Source: Pyropia yezoensis (taxonomy: Eukaryota > Rhodophyta > Bangiophyceae > Bangiales > Bangiaceae). From it: DNA of 64,000 nucleotides. Location: positions 11,251,119 through 11,315,118 of the forward strand of contig CM020618.1 in the NCBI GenBank assembly GCA_009829735.1, written 5' to 3'. A program made the position numbers and the translations under genes. Positions 33,901-45,703 of this stretch are shown here, piece by piece. Every line of letters begins with the position of its first letter. Within the stretch, counting starts at the first letter, position 1. The notes under the pieces are model-generated. The model had not been told where the DNA came from. It did no database searches and saw only the letters and a list, made by a program, of their open reading frames with translations.

Positions 33901-36628
33901 GCAACCCCACCAACTTGCACATGGTTGCACTCTTGGCACTGTGGGCAAGCGCAGACTCCTGGAACTGTGCACAGCTGGCCCTTTCACCATAGCACCCGAG
34001 TGCGCGACCTCAGCAGTGTTGGGAAGCGTGCAACGGTGATTTCGTACTTTGCAGTCGGTGGGTGACGCAGGGTGAACCTCACCTGATTACACGGCGAGGA
34101 GCCATCGGCCGCTGCCGATGCCTACTCACGGTCACAGGGAGACTGAGATAATGACCCTCGTGGATGCCAGTGACTGAACTCAGGCAAGCTGTCGTGTCAA
34201 CCCTGTGGTCAAGGCCATTGCACTACGACTACCGCAGCGCACAGCAGGTCTTCAACGCTGTTAGAGTACAGTGACTATCACAGCATCCTTCTTGCTAAAG
34301 AAGAGGACGCGTGGGAACGCGGCACGGACAGTAGTGGACCGGACTCTTTGAAGGCCGAGCCATCGCGTCGCTCAGCGGCTGTCCACGCAGCTCACGGCCG
34401 GCATGCACCATAGGACCTGGAAAGTGACAACACATGGCTCTTCTCTGCGGCGTACGAGACGGGGCCGGCGTTAGCTGATAGGGCCTGGCGGGACTGGACA
34501 TACTTGTCGGCGGTCGTCGACGGGTCTGCCGGCGATAGTTTGAGGGACCTGCCCGGCGCACACCTCAGACAGGCGGGGTCCTGGTAGTCGTGCCTGTGAG
34601 CACTCATGCACGCCGGCAATACACACGTGGATGCTGCTGCCAGCATTTGGCTTCGAGGCCGAAGTTGATGGCAGCCGATGGGCGCCGCCAGATGGGCGTC
34701 ACGTCCCCGCCTCTGCGCTTCAGTCGCTTGGCGAGTCGCTATAGGCATGCGGTAAGAGGAGGGAGGGTCAGGAAGAAACAAGGTACGATCTCCGTGTGCG
34801 AGAGAGTTACAGAGCGATGCGCTCGCAAGTATCACCAACCATTTACAATCGTTGTGCATTTGGTTCATTCTCGGCATTGAATTCTACCCAAAAAGCTAGA
34901 TTCAATGGTTGACATCTGTTTCATCGGGCATAAAACCCATGGTGGCCCCCTGGAATTGTGGTCCGTCTTCCATCTGGGCTGCAGGAGACAGGTCCTCTCG
35001 CGGTCGTTTACCCCTGGCCAAGCGGGGTGTGTTGAGCCCAATCTGCCATCCCTCCGTCCTCATCCCGCGTCGCGCGTCTTTTTCCACTCCGAGGCGCCGC
35101 GACCACAGCTCCAGCGACGCACCACTGCAGCAAGTCGGCCGTCTATTGCCCGAGTTCATGGACCACGTTTTCGTCGCGACCGCGAGCACGGCCGACCTGG
35201 TGAGGGGCGCCTAGCACCTCTGCGGCAGCGAGGGTGATCACCAATGTGCCGGATGTAACGCCACCTCTCCGTGTCGTCGGGATGATCCGGTCGCTGTCTT
35301 ACGTTGTGTCCGCGCTGGCGACATGCCGCCACATGGTCGTCTCTGGCGGTGGCTGATAGTGTCTCCCGTTGGTGGACCTCAACATGATTGCGTGGGAGGG
35401 GGGCGACAAGGGGGTGGGAGTGTGATGTTAGGGTGGCGCGTGGGGGGTCGGCGGGGCGGAGGAGCGCAGTTTTGACGAGGGTAAGAGGGACGAACGAGGC
35501 GGCTGGAAGAAGGTCGGGAGCGAGGTGGAGCGGGGGCACGACAGGTGAGCGACGGCACTTTTACGGCAATACTTGCTCACCACGCGAAGCAGCTGCTAGC
35601 CGATGGGGCGGCAGCCAGCGTGGCCTCCGTCTCCTGCTGCATGCGTTGCTGCTGCCACATCCGTGCCGCCCGGGTGCCTTCATACCGATACCTCAACCGT
35701 CGGCCCACCAGCGTCTTCTCGCCGCCACCCTCGCCGCCGGCCGACCCCCCTCACCCCTCCCCCCTCCACCAAGTCACACCCGCAGCAGCGACGCCACGCC
35801 GACCCGCCGCCTCACCCCCACCGCCGACGTCCGTCGCCGGCACCCGAAAAACAGCCAGCGGCTCACCTTACTCCGCACCGACCGGCCCCTGCCACTCCCA
35901 TCCCCACCCCCTCCCCCACCACCACCGCCACCACCCCCACCCCCACCCCCGCCACGACCACCCCCCTCGGCACCCCCCCCAATGATGCCATGCCACTACC
36001 GCCGCCACCCCCGCCGCGGCCGCCACCCCCCCCGCGGCCCGACGCCCCCCAGCGCGTGCCGGAGAGGCGGCCACGGCGGCCGCGGCTGGCCGCCGTCGCG
36101 GTCGTCGTAACGGGCGACACAACCTCGCCTCCCCCCCCCCCAGGCGTACACCCCCCTCCCCCCCTCATCACCGTCTCCGCAAAGCTCTCTGCCCGCCGCA
36201 CCGGCGGCGCGCCAACCCCACAGGCAGCCACGCCAGCAACCCCTCCCCCCACCCCCCCGCCCCCCTCGCGGCGCCCCCCCCCCCCCCCCCCCCGTCGGTG
36301 GCCCGAGCAGCACGTCCTTCAGCCCCCCGCCGAGCGACAGCGTCGGCGCGTCGCCGTCAGGCGCCCCCCCCCCCCCGCCCCCCCCCCCGGCCGCCCCTCC
36401 CACCGCAACGACGGCGCAGCCTCGGAGAGGGCGCTCGCCGACCGCTCGGGCGGCGGCGGCACCGCCGCCGCCGCCGCCGAGGTGCTCGCCGACCGCGACG
36501 GCGACGGCGGCGGCGCCACCGCCGAGTACGTGCTGAACGACCGCGACGGCGGCGCGGGGGGTAGGCCCGCCGACCACGACCTACGGCAGCAACGAATAAA
36601 AGAGCACCTACATCAATGCAGGGCCATG
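30989..36628. other. Element interior, copy 2 (includes ~102-bp array at 31918-32608)
   Basis: Copy of 20001-25626 with a constant offset of 10988 until about 35900; thereafter poly-C tracts differ in length. No gene is supported. Confidence 0.5.
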
Positions 36629-39600
36629 TCACGCCCCATCGGCACCCATCGAGTCCCCGGCACCACTCTCCTCGGCACTCCCCTCCCCACTCAATGAGCT
36701 CACGCTCGTAGACGCGGATATATCTCCAGACACAGTGGCATAGTCAGGATCACTCCCACTCGCGCGCTCACAATCACGCTCACGCTCACCCTCGCCCTCG
36801 TCCAACTGCATTGCCCTGTTGTCTTCTGGCACGATCTCATCTACGTCATCGGCGGAAGACTCGGAGTCGGTGATGGCGTCTGCCGCCGAATCGGGCTCGT
36901 CGCAGCACCAGCAAGGATAGAGCGTGAAGAATCGACCGGCAAGGTCGCAGTCGTCAGGTAGACGTTCCACCTTCAAAGCCCACTTGGTTTGTGCCTCGTG
37001 GTTCAGAATGGCCGTCTGGTACGCCAAGAGGTTGGTGTAGGGCACAACGCCCATGCCCTGGAGCGTAGTCTGGATGCGACGGATGGGTGCGTTACGCTGC
37101 TCTGGAGCCCCCTAGTCCACTCCGTCCAGCTTGGCATACGAACGCGGGTCGAATGCGTCCGAGCACAGATGATTGAAGATATGGAACCGGTCCGACACCA
37201 CGGTGCAGTCCAGCAGAAGCCAAGCCAGCTTCCCGAGCGCCACACGGAAAGCGCCACAAGAGAAGTCGTAGATGAGGAACCGCGGCAGGCGCGCAAAACG
37301 GGAGAGCAGCATGTTGAGCAGAACCTGAGGCGCCTCCTTGCGGTCCAGGACGAAGAAGGCGATAATCAGAGGGTGCTTGGACCCGCAACAGAACGTCATG
37401 GCGCCCGGCGAGAACTTGTGTGCCTTGGCGTAGTGCTTCGAGCACATGCCGGTGGACAACACTTCCTTCCAAAGAAACGGCTCGGGGCGACACTGAGGTA
37501 GAGAAGGCGCGCAGGTACCGGTTCGTTCATGGCTTCTAGCAGCGGATGGGTATGCCGCGCGAAAATCGCGAGCCATGTCCGCCTGCGAGCGCCCGCCGCC
37601 CTCCCACTTGCTCTGGTACCGGGTTGACCCTTCCGGTCCGTTGCGCCACTCCGCCACAAATTGGTCAATCGACGCCGCAACGTACCGCAGACCGTTGGCA
37701 AGAGTTGACGACAGCCCAGCGTGCGCCTCAAACATGCACGAGAAAGAGCGCAGACCCAACTGCACGAAGTGCAGCTCGCGCAGTAAGATGACGATGGGCG
37801 CATGGTCGTCATCGTCCTTAGGGTCTGCGTCCAACGTCGACCGAGCCAGTAGATCCGCCACGACCGCTCCGTGGTTCACTTGGTCTAAAAGCGTGGCCAG
37901 CTGGCGCAACACCTCTGCATGGCCAGGGCGGAACGGGAGGACGACGCTGTCAATGGTGATTGCAGTCACAAAAGACAACAGCTCCCGCCGCTGGTCCTTG
38001 TCGAGCGCCACTACCGCCGGACGAAAAAATGGGGAGTCCGCTTCCACGTCACCCTTCCCGGCTTTGAACCGCTTGCGACCACAATCTGGCTGACGGGGGG
38101 GCGCCTGTCGCCCACGTGCAACAGAAGCGCCGTTGGTATCTCCTTGCAGCTGGGCAGCAGGAGTGGTCAGAGAGAGCGGTGCAGCGCCAGTGTCACGTGC
38201 GTGCTGAGCGGCCCGATAAGCAGGCGTCTTCACAGCAGCTGCCGGCGGGTTCTTCAAAGGACTGAGCCGTTGTGATGAGCGGTCAGTAGGAGGAGCCAGC
38301 AAAGTACCTTGTGCTGGAATGTGCTTGGAGGAGGGCGGTGGCGCGTCCAGGCCGGCTACATTGTCGCCAGCAGGCTGCGCTGAACTTCGCATCACGCCTT
38401 GTGGAAGAGTCGTCGTAGGTGCGCCCGCAACTTGCTGGTCTGCGGCATCTGTAGGCTGGGAGGGCTTCTGCTTGCCAGACTTGCGTGAGTTGATGTATGC
38501 CGCCAGGTGCTGGCAGGCCTACGTGCGCCTGGCCGCCTCGACGCGACTGCGGGTCTTGTACTTGGCCAGCCCCGTGTGAAGCGCCGTCAACAGCTTCGCT
38601 GCTGCTGCGTTCATGTCAAAGATGGATCCCAGCACCCCGGCAATCGCCTTCTCTCCCGCCGTCTGGGAAACTCTGCCATCGATGGGAAGGGCATCGGGCA
38701 ACAACACGCCAACAGCCAGTTGAGCAGGCTTCACAGCCCGAGACAGCAGCTTCAGATCCTTCTTTGGCTTCATGACGTCGCGCACAATCCGCCGGACGCT
38801 TTCGCCTCGAATGAGGTAGGCGGCCCTGATCGCACGTCGATTCTCAGGTACAGCCTCCACGACGTGGTCAAACTGCACGTGGTCTGCACCACTGCCAAAG
38901 CCCACCCAGATCGAGTCAGCAGACACCCACTTGTACCTGCCGTCGTTGTCCATGCAGTGCACACAAGTAAACAGCTCGGGGGGCAGATCTGCTGCCATCA
39001 GCTTCAGGCCGACTACGACAATGTTGCGCAAGATGCGGCCGCTGCGCGTTGGGTTGGTGGATGGAAGGACGCCAGCTACCGTTTCTCTGCGCACGGCTCT
39101 GATCCACTTCGTAGTGCTCGTCGTCAGTGCTGCTCCATCCGCAGCGTCGTGCGCCATGGACCTCATCCACGTCACAGTGGCAGCGGATGTCATCGTGAGG
39201 AGAACGATATGCTCCTCTCGACCGTCGCGGCACACCCACTGCTCGCATGACGAGCACTTGGCCACGTGCACCACCATCTTGCAGAAGCCGCGAGTGCAGG
39301 CGATAGCCCCTGTTCTTGTCGACGGCAAGATGAGCTGGTGAGGCTTCCCCCGTGCAGCGCAAAAGTGGCAGCGCTTTGGAGCAGGGACGACGAACTCCCC
39401 GCCAGAAACCGTCTTGGCCGACACCTCCGCATTAAGGCGTATGGCAGCAACACAGTTGTGCAAGGGGATACGAAGTCGGGATATAGCGGACACCTCCAGT
39501 GAGGGAGCGGCACTCTGCGCCGATGTCCGATGCGCGTGGTGAGGAGCGCCGCACTCTTGCGCAACAATGACGTGGGAGCAGGTCTTCGTCCAAGCGCCGG

Positions 39601-40630
39601 GGCAAAGAGAGCAAGATGACCTCGTGTGCGTCAGGTAGAGTGGAACTGGAAGAGCAGCAAAAGCCGACGAGCAAACAGCAACGTACAAAGCTCCCTTGAC
39701 GTGGAAGCAGGTATTGTCCATGGCCGCATGTTCACCTTCTGGTCCTGGCCCTGAATGGAACCTCTTGTACAGGTGGTGTCGAACACGCTCAGGTTGCAAG
39801 CCAAGGGCCGCCGAGAGCTCGTCAAGGGTGGCACCGAGGGTAGCAGCGTGCTTGCAGGTGGTTGCTCTGTCGTACACGTTGTTGTCACGATGAGTGTTCG
39901 ACCCCACGCACGTACAACGACACCGCCCGTTCGCAGCAAGCCACACGCAAACGCTCGCGTGGTCCCCAGTGCCATCCCGCTTCCACTCGCCCCATCGCGC
40001 GACGACACCAAGCATGCCTGGCAGGAGCCGCACCTCTTCGTTGCCGGGTGCCTTGGCCCAGGCACTCAACAGCTCAATCGTGGTGACCCCCGCTTCCGCC
40101 GAGATGCCGCAATCGGACGAGAGCGTGGCCGCTGGTACCTTGCACAGGTACGCACCAACGACTCGGCGCACAGCGGTACCAAAGTTCTTCTTGGTGTGGC
40201 GGCCTGACCCCAGCTTCCTCCCTCCGCGGCCGTGCTTTGGTCCCGGTCTACCCTGTCCGTACGTGCGGTCTCCCCTGACAGTGTGCGACACAACAGCTGC
40301 GGGAACAGGCGCATCACCATCTGCCTCACATTGATCACCACCAGCAGGCTGTTCAAGACCGGCGACCGGCTGTAGCTCTGGTGCGTCCGCGTCCCCACTT
40401 CTCCTGTCTTCATCAACAACAATATCGGAAGCACTGGGCTGGCGGTCACTGTTGACGATGTCGCGAGCAGACCCAACAGAGCTACATCCGGCCAGGTTCA
40501 CCACAGACGGCACGCTCTCACTCGGCCGTGCGGATTCAACCGACGGTGGAGCGTAAGCCACGAATATGGGGTCGGAGTCCATTGACGACGCGCCTCCGCT
40601 CGACGACCCCATCCACATGGTGTCATCCAT
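36629..40630 (-). CDS. KDZ/Zisupton-type transposase with SWIM finger; two in-frame UAG codons
   Basis: One frame of 1334 codons from ATG 40630, with no frameshift, interrupted only by TAG at codon 704 (38521-38519) and codon 1173 (37114-37112). In order: acidic N-terminus; SWIM-type zinc finger at about 232-262 (CRCTC...CKHAATL); Cys clusters at about 339-352 and 420-466 (CHFC, CSSCEQWVC); variable linker; transposase core from about 1074 with PGAMTFCC.SKHPLI, LIYDFSCGAFRVAL and VSDRFHIFNHLCS. After the second TAG comes GAPEQRNAPIRRIQTTLQGMG, the EQ.N block of the family, then an acidic tail. SWIM, Cys clusters, DxxC, DRFH and EQ.N together fit Zisupton/KDZ transposases as I remember them. 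The likely catalytic Glu lies beyond codon 1173, so normal termination should inactivate it. Decay or stop-codon readthrough are both possible. Confidence 0.75.
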
Positions 40631-40819
40631 TTCAGCAGGATCGTGAAGCCAGATCTTCTCACTGGTACCTCGCGCTGCACCGTCAGGCAGTCAGCAAACA
40701 AGACCACGGGTCAAGCTCTCCCTAGGCAGAATGCTGCTGCAGCAACGCATCGATGACCCAGCAACAGAGACCGGGTACCGCTCGCCGCAGGCGTAAAACT
40801 GCTCCGGCTGCACTGCCGA
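40631..40819. other. Transposase upstream region
   Basis: Short non-repetitive stretch upstream of the transposase start; presumably its promoter. No motif is named. Confidence 0.3.
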
Positions 40820-41680
40820 TCCGCTCGAATCAAAAAGGCAAGTCACCCCGGAGTGCAAGCGAAAGCTGTCCAGACCGGCCTGCCGACCCGCCGACCAGCC
40901 CTACGGCACCTGCAGCGGCGGCGCGTTCAGTGGTGAAGAAGAACAGCACCGGCACACAGGCAAACCGACGGCCAGCCGACGGGCAGACAGCGATGGATAC
41001 GACGGAAACAACCGAACCGAAGCGGGTAGTCCCCCTCGATGCCCAGCCACCCGAGGCTCGTTTCCGTCCCAGCAGCACAGCCGCGGCAGCAGCGCAGTAC
41101 CTCAAGCCGAGCAGCAGCCACAACCGAGCAGTCTCCACACCCGCGCAGCCGTGCAGCCGCCCCACCCGCGTAGCTAACGCACACGCGCAGCCGGCCCGCC
41201 CGCGCAGCTGAACCGCACGCGCAGCAGCCCCAACTCAGCAGCCGCCGCACCCGAGTAGCCGCGCAAGCGCCGCACACGCGCACCCAGCCTGGCCGCGCAG
41301 CAGGCACAATCGAGCAGCCGATCCACACGCGCAGCAGCCACAACCGAGCAGCCGCCTCACCCGCGTAGCCGCGCAGCCGCCCCACCCGCGCAGCCGACGC
41401 ACCCACGCAGCCGACCCGCCCGCGCAGCCGGTCAACCCGCGTAGCCGCCCCACCCGCGCAGCGGGCACCACTGAGCAGCCGCGCAGCAGCCCCACCCGCG
41501 CAGCCGACCCACCCGCGCAGCAGCCACAACCGAGAAGCCACGGCGCCGCGCGGCCACGCAGCCACGGTACCACCGCAGTAGCCCCAAACGCGCAGCAGCG
41601 CCGCAGCCCAACCCGAGCAGCAGCCCCACCCACGCAGCCACACCACGCCCGCAACCACCGAACTGACGCAGCCGCCACAC
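40820..41680. repeat. Short-period GC-rich repeat (CCACCCGCGCAGCCG words)
   Basis: CGCGCAGCCG- and CCGAGCAGC-type words recur every 15-35 bases, densest at 41090-41660. Open frames across it (Trp/Cys/Gly/Ala-rich on the minus strand) are open in several registers and unlikely to be genes. Confidence 0.75.
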
Positions 41681-42800
41681 CGGCGCTGCCGACCGAACAG
41701 CAACGCGGGCGACGGGGAGCACCGCGTACACGCGGCCGCCTACAACAGAGCGCCGACCGAGCGCAGCGAGTGCGGCTGTGCAGCTGCCCCAGTGGCGCAC
41801 CCGCACAAGCCAAGCAAGCGCCCCACCCACACACGCGCTCCACCCACGCAGCCGACCAGCCCAGAGCGGCGCAAATTGACAGCACCGGCTGCGGGCGGCC
41901 AGCAAGCGGCCGACGCCGGCCCCACGCAGCAAGGCACGCCAGCCGCACCGCCGATCCGCCCGCTACGGTGGCGACGGGGAGCACACGCTTCAGGCGGCTG
42001 GCTAGCAGCCAACGCCGCCCCCACGCGGCCAGCCGCCCCCACCACAGCGCCGATCCGCCTGCAACATGCGACGGGGAGCACCCGGTACACGCGGCCGGCC
42101 AGCAGCCAACGCCGGCCCCGCGCAGCTAGGCACGCCAGCTACACCGCCGATCCGCTTGCGAGAAGCCACGAAGAGCACCCGCTACAGGCTGCCGGCAAGC
42201 ACGCAACGCCGCCCCCACGCGGCCAGCCGCCCCAACCGCAGCGCCGACCCGCCTGCGACGTCGGCGACGGGGAGCACCAGCTACGAGCGGCCGGCCAGCA
42301 GCCAACGCCGGTCCCACGCGGCCACCCGCCCCACCCACGCAACCGAAGAGCCCAGAGCGGCGCCGATTGACAGCACCGGCTTCAGGCGGCCAGGAAGCGG
42401 TCACCGCCGGGCCCACGCGGCCAGGCACGCCAGCCGCACCGCCGATCCACCCGGAACGGCGACGACGGGGCGCACCGGCTGCAGCCGGGCAGCCGGCCGT
42501 CCCGCGCACCCTCACCCGCCCAAGCCGCGCAGCCGACCGACCGGCAACAAACGAGACAGAAGCACCGTCTGCTGGGCGCGAGCCGACGGGGGGCGCCGCC
42601 GCATACGTGCAGCGGCCTCAGCCGCGACCTCTACCCAACCAATCCGGGTGGGAAGGAAGCACCTGCCACAGCTGCGCAAGCGCCCAAGCCGTGCTGCCGA
42701 TCGTGGGCGCCTGGCACCGACAGCGGCAGGCGGGCAACCGCCGCACCAGTGTCCGCGATCCGCCGCCACACCGGGCAGCGCCCGCAGACGATGGTAGCAC
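41681..42800. repeat. ~90-bp imperfect tandem array
   Basis: The words GCCGATCCGCC, GACGGGGAGCAC, GGCCAGCAGCCAACGCCG and CACGCGGCCAGCCGCC recur in the same order, about every 80-100 bases, at least seven times between 41870 and 42560, and fade out toward 42800. Lying between transposase and right inverted module, it mirrors the 23-bp array near the left module. Confidence 0.75.
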
Positions 42801-43206
42801 GCACTACAGGGGGAGCCGCGCATCAGCGAGCAGTACGCCGCCGACGGGTATCCGTGGACGAGGGCGACGAGCAGCGCCAATACGGGAGGGCAGCCGACGC
42901 AGCAGCACCACCGATCCGCTGCCTCGTAGCGCGCCACAACCAGCAGGAGCAGCAGGGGGCGGAAAGCAGAGGGAGCGCGGACGGCGAGAAGGTGCGCGGC
43001 TCGTTCGCCGAGGAAGGAGGTCGCGGCCGACGACGACGGGGGGGTGGGGAGGGGCGCGGCGCGGTGCACGTCACAGGAGCATCGAGGGGGGCGGTACACG
43101 GGTCCCGGGAGGGGGCCGACGAGCATGGCTGTCGCGGGGCCAGCCACGTGGTGTGCCACGTTTCCGCCTTGTGATTGGTGCATATGCCTTCGTTCTAGTG
43201 CGGAGC

Positions 43207-43247
43207 CTTCGATCTATTGCAGCAGCGGATCGAAGGCTGTGGTTTCC
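43207..43247 (+). repeat. Right 41-nt inverted-repeat module of the putative transposon
   Basis: It pairs with 13851-13891 in inverted orientation, 34 of 41 positions identical without gaps. Its inner part forms a stem CCTTCGATC/GATCGAAGG (43206-43236), followed outward by GCTGTGGTTTCC. It lies about 250 bases upstream of the PP2C start codon, so it could instead be a promoter element. Confidence 0.6.
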
Positions 43248-43499
43248 CTGGTTGGTGAGGCCCACCCAGGCCCCCCACACTCCTCGCTTCCGCCCGCCTT
43301 CTTTCCGCCCGCCGCCGGTGTCCCCACCCCACCCTGCCACGGCCGTCGGGCGGTCACTCTCCGCCCCAGCCCCCCCCAAACTTGTTTGCTGCCCTCTGTG
43401 GGCGGGGTTGGTGCGCTTGCCCCCGCCCCTTCCCCCCCCCCCGCCAACTCCACCCCCCACCCCTCCTTCCGTATCCCCGTCCTGCTTGGCTCTACCGCC

Positions 43500-44061
43500 A
43501 TGGCCAGCGCGTGCGTGTCGCTGACCGCCGCGGCCCTCCGCCGTCGCCTCCCTGGCGGCATGGGCCGCCTTGTCGCCTCGGGGTCTGCCGGGACGACGGC
43601 TGCCGCGGTGCCTGCCTCCCCAGCGGTGGCCGCCACGGCGGCGTCGGGGTGGCTACCGGGGGGGGGGGGACGTCCCGCCACCGCCACCACCGCCACCACG
43701 AGCACCTCCACCGCCTCTACCGCTGCCACTGCCTCCTGTGCCGCCTCTGCCGCGTCGTCTGCCGCGTTGCCCTGGTTGAAAGAGGGGTTGACCGCCCGGG
43801 GGGGGCCGCCGCCAGGAGGGGGGGACACCCACCTCCGCCGGGCCTCCACCGTGGCGGCGGCCGCCGACGCGGCCACCACCGCCGCCGCCCATCCGCGGCG
43901 GGAGGCGGGGGCGCGTGGTGACGCGGGGGGCCGTCGGGCGGGGGTGCCCGCGCCCGCGGCGGGCGGGGACCGCGTCGCCCGCCTAGATGGTGCGCCGCGG
44001 GCGGGAGGGGCTACCGCCGCTGGAGGCGAGGGGGGAGCCCCAACCACGTCCTCGTTGTCGT

Positions 44062-44110
<49 letters not shown>

Positions 44111-45083
44111 CCCTGGAGGCCGACCCCGCGCCCGCTCGTGGACGTGGGCGGCCGCGCTGGTGGGCGTTGGCGTTGGCGTTGGTGTGCCGAGCGCGGTGCG
44201 GCTGGCCGCGCGGGAAGACGCGGCGGCGGCGGCGGCGGTGCGGTCGCCCGCGGAGGCGGCAGCGGCGGCGGCGCTGTCGCTCTCCTCGGCCGCCGCGTCG
44301 TCGCCGGCGCCGTACAAGTCGGGCGCCGGTGAGGACGCGTGGTTTATTGTAGACGACGCGGCGGGCGTTTTTGACGGCGTTGGCGGCTGGGCGTCGCAGG
44401 GGGTGGACGCGGGCGTCTACGCGCGGGCGCTTGCGTCGGCCACCGCCGCGGGGGTGCGGGCGCGGGGTCCCACGGGGGTGGCAGCGGCGCTGGCCGACGC
44501 GGTCGCCGCGGCGGATATGCTGGGCTCGTCCACGGCCGTTGTGGTGGGCCTCGACGCCGCCGCTCGGTCGCTAGTCGGGTGCAATCTGGGCGACTCTGGT
44601 GTCCGCGTCATCCGCGACGGAGCGGTGGTGTTCCGCTCGGTGGAGCAGCAGTACAGCTTTAATTTTCCCGCGCAGGTGAGTGCGGCGGATCGGGCGGCGC
44701 TGGCAGTGGCGGAGCCGCTGTCATTCCGTGTGGAGGAGGGAGATTGGGTGCTCCTCGCGACGGACGGGCTGCTGGACAACATGTGGGAGGCGGAACTGCT
44801 GCGGCTGGTGGCCGAGGCGGGGGTGGCGGGCAAGCCCGCCGCGCTCGCCGAGGCGGTCCGTGCGCGGGCGGTGGAGCTGTCCCAGCGGGACAATTACGAG
44901 AGCCCGTTTGCGTGGGGGGCCAAGCAGGCGGGTGTGCAGTACCCGGCGCAGGGCAAGCCGGACGACGTGACGGTGGTGGTATGTTTTGTGTGCGCTCGGC
45001 TGGACGGCGCGCAGAGCGCCGTGGGGGGAAGGTGGAGAGGCGGCCCCACCGACTGTGGGCCTGTGTTGGATGTGGGTAGGTGA
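43500..45083 (+). CDS. PP2C-type protein phosphatase, PTC7-like, probably mitochondrial or plastid
   Basis: 527 aa from ATG 43500. Residues 1-40 are rich in Ala/Arg/Ser without acidic residues (MASACVSLTAAALRRRLPGG), as in organelle targeting peptides. 45-210 is low complexity; about 212-238 is hydrophobic (WAAALVGVGVGVGVP), a possible membrane anchor. The catalytic domain starts near 275 with GEDAWFIVDDAAGVFDGVGGWASQG (metal-binding DG of motif 2, written here across a PTC7-typical GVGGW), then STAVVVGLD, CNLGDSGVRVIRDG, VLLATDGLLDNMW and DDVTVVVCFV, i.e. all Asp-bearing PP2C motifs. Family members dephosphorylate Ser/Thr in a Mg/Mn-dependent way; PTC7/PPTC7 acts in mitochondria. The last ~30 residues are non-conserved. 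It converges on the UvrB gene. Confidence 0.92.
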
Positions 45084-45703
45084 CAGGGCGAGTGGATCGG
45101 GTCTGCTGCTAACCGCCGCCGGTGTGCTTGCTATCTATCCTGTCTGCTGTTTCCCACCCCCAACCCTCTCCCCTCTGCTTCCTTACGTCTGCTTCCTTTC
45201 CCGTGTCCCCCCACGCTCGTTAGTTTTGTCGCGTCCAGCTGCGTGACCCTTAGTGCCCGCCATGGTGCCACGCCGTGGGCCCTGCGTCGTCTACGCGCAG
45301 CAAGGTTGGGAAAACCCCATTTTCTTCCCCCACTGTCTGGCGCGTGCTGCATGGCCCACTGTGTGCATGAACCCATGGGGGCGCAGAGCGCCGGATTGCG
45401 TGGACGCCACGCCCCCACCCAGCCGACCCCCCCAGGGGAGGTCCAGAGAATGGTGTCATTACCGGCAACGGAGAACCTGCAGCCAGCCCTCGGCACGCCC
45501 ACGACAGAAACATCAAATGTTCCGTCTCAAACAGCAGCGACAGAACCACCGACTGCCTCCCCTAGACGGGGGGGGCCTATGAGCAAACCACTGCCACCCA
45601 CCGGCAGGGGGCACGGCACATGCAGTAGGAGGGGCACATGTACCAGAGACAGAAAGTATATCAAAAAACGTGACGCAGCGAGAGCCGGGAACGGCCGCCA
45701 AGC
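45084..45703. other. Convergent intergenic region PP2C/UvrB
   Basis: 3' ends of two convergent genes; T/C-rich at 45120-45240. Short frames lack motifs. No gene is supported. Confidence 0.5.

Larger units (their letters stand above)
27173..37674. repeat. 10.5-kb duplicated segment, copy 2 (starts at the N gap)
   Basis: Direct repeat of 16183-26672. Near its start it has single-base losses in C/G runs (about 27295, 27882 and 28802) and one substitution near 27672. The central 5.7 kb has no length difference from copy 1. Confidence 0.97.
13851..43247. mobile_element. Putative KDZ/Zisupton-type transposon carrying a PIF1 helicase
   Basis: The block is bounded by inverted, hairpin-bearing 41-nt modules. 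It contains a Gly/Ala-rich gene (+), a PIF1-family helicase (-), a long non-coding interior with tandem repeats, and a SWIM-containing KDZ transposase (-). Outside the modules host-type genes begin (glutamate receptor on the left, PP2C on the right). After removing the duplicated 10.5 kb plus the gap, the element would be about 18 kb. Boundaries are inferred: no target-site duplication was established, and the passengers could be separate insertions. Confidence 0.42.

Noticed and set aside
16183..37674. Two independent transposon copies in tandem
   Set aside because: Break points coincide with the gap edges and differences are mainly homopolymer indels near those edges; overlap of contig ends explains this better.
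36629..40630. UAG reassigned to a sense codon in this organism
   Set aside because: The glutamate receptor, UvrB, TPM protein, kinase and PIF1 helicase all end in TAG at sensible C-termini, so UAG works as a stop in host genes. Element-specific readthrough remains open.
40927..41984. Cys/Trp/Gly/Ala-rich minus-strand proteins (~250 aa)
   Set aside because: Translation of short tandem repeats, open in several frames; no conserved pattern beyond the DNA period.
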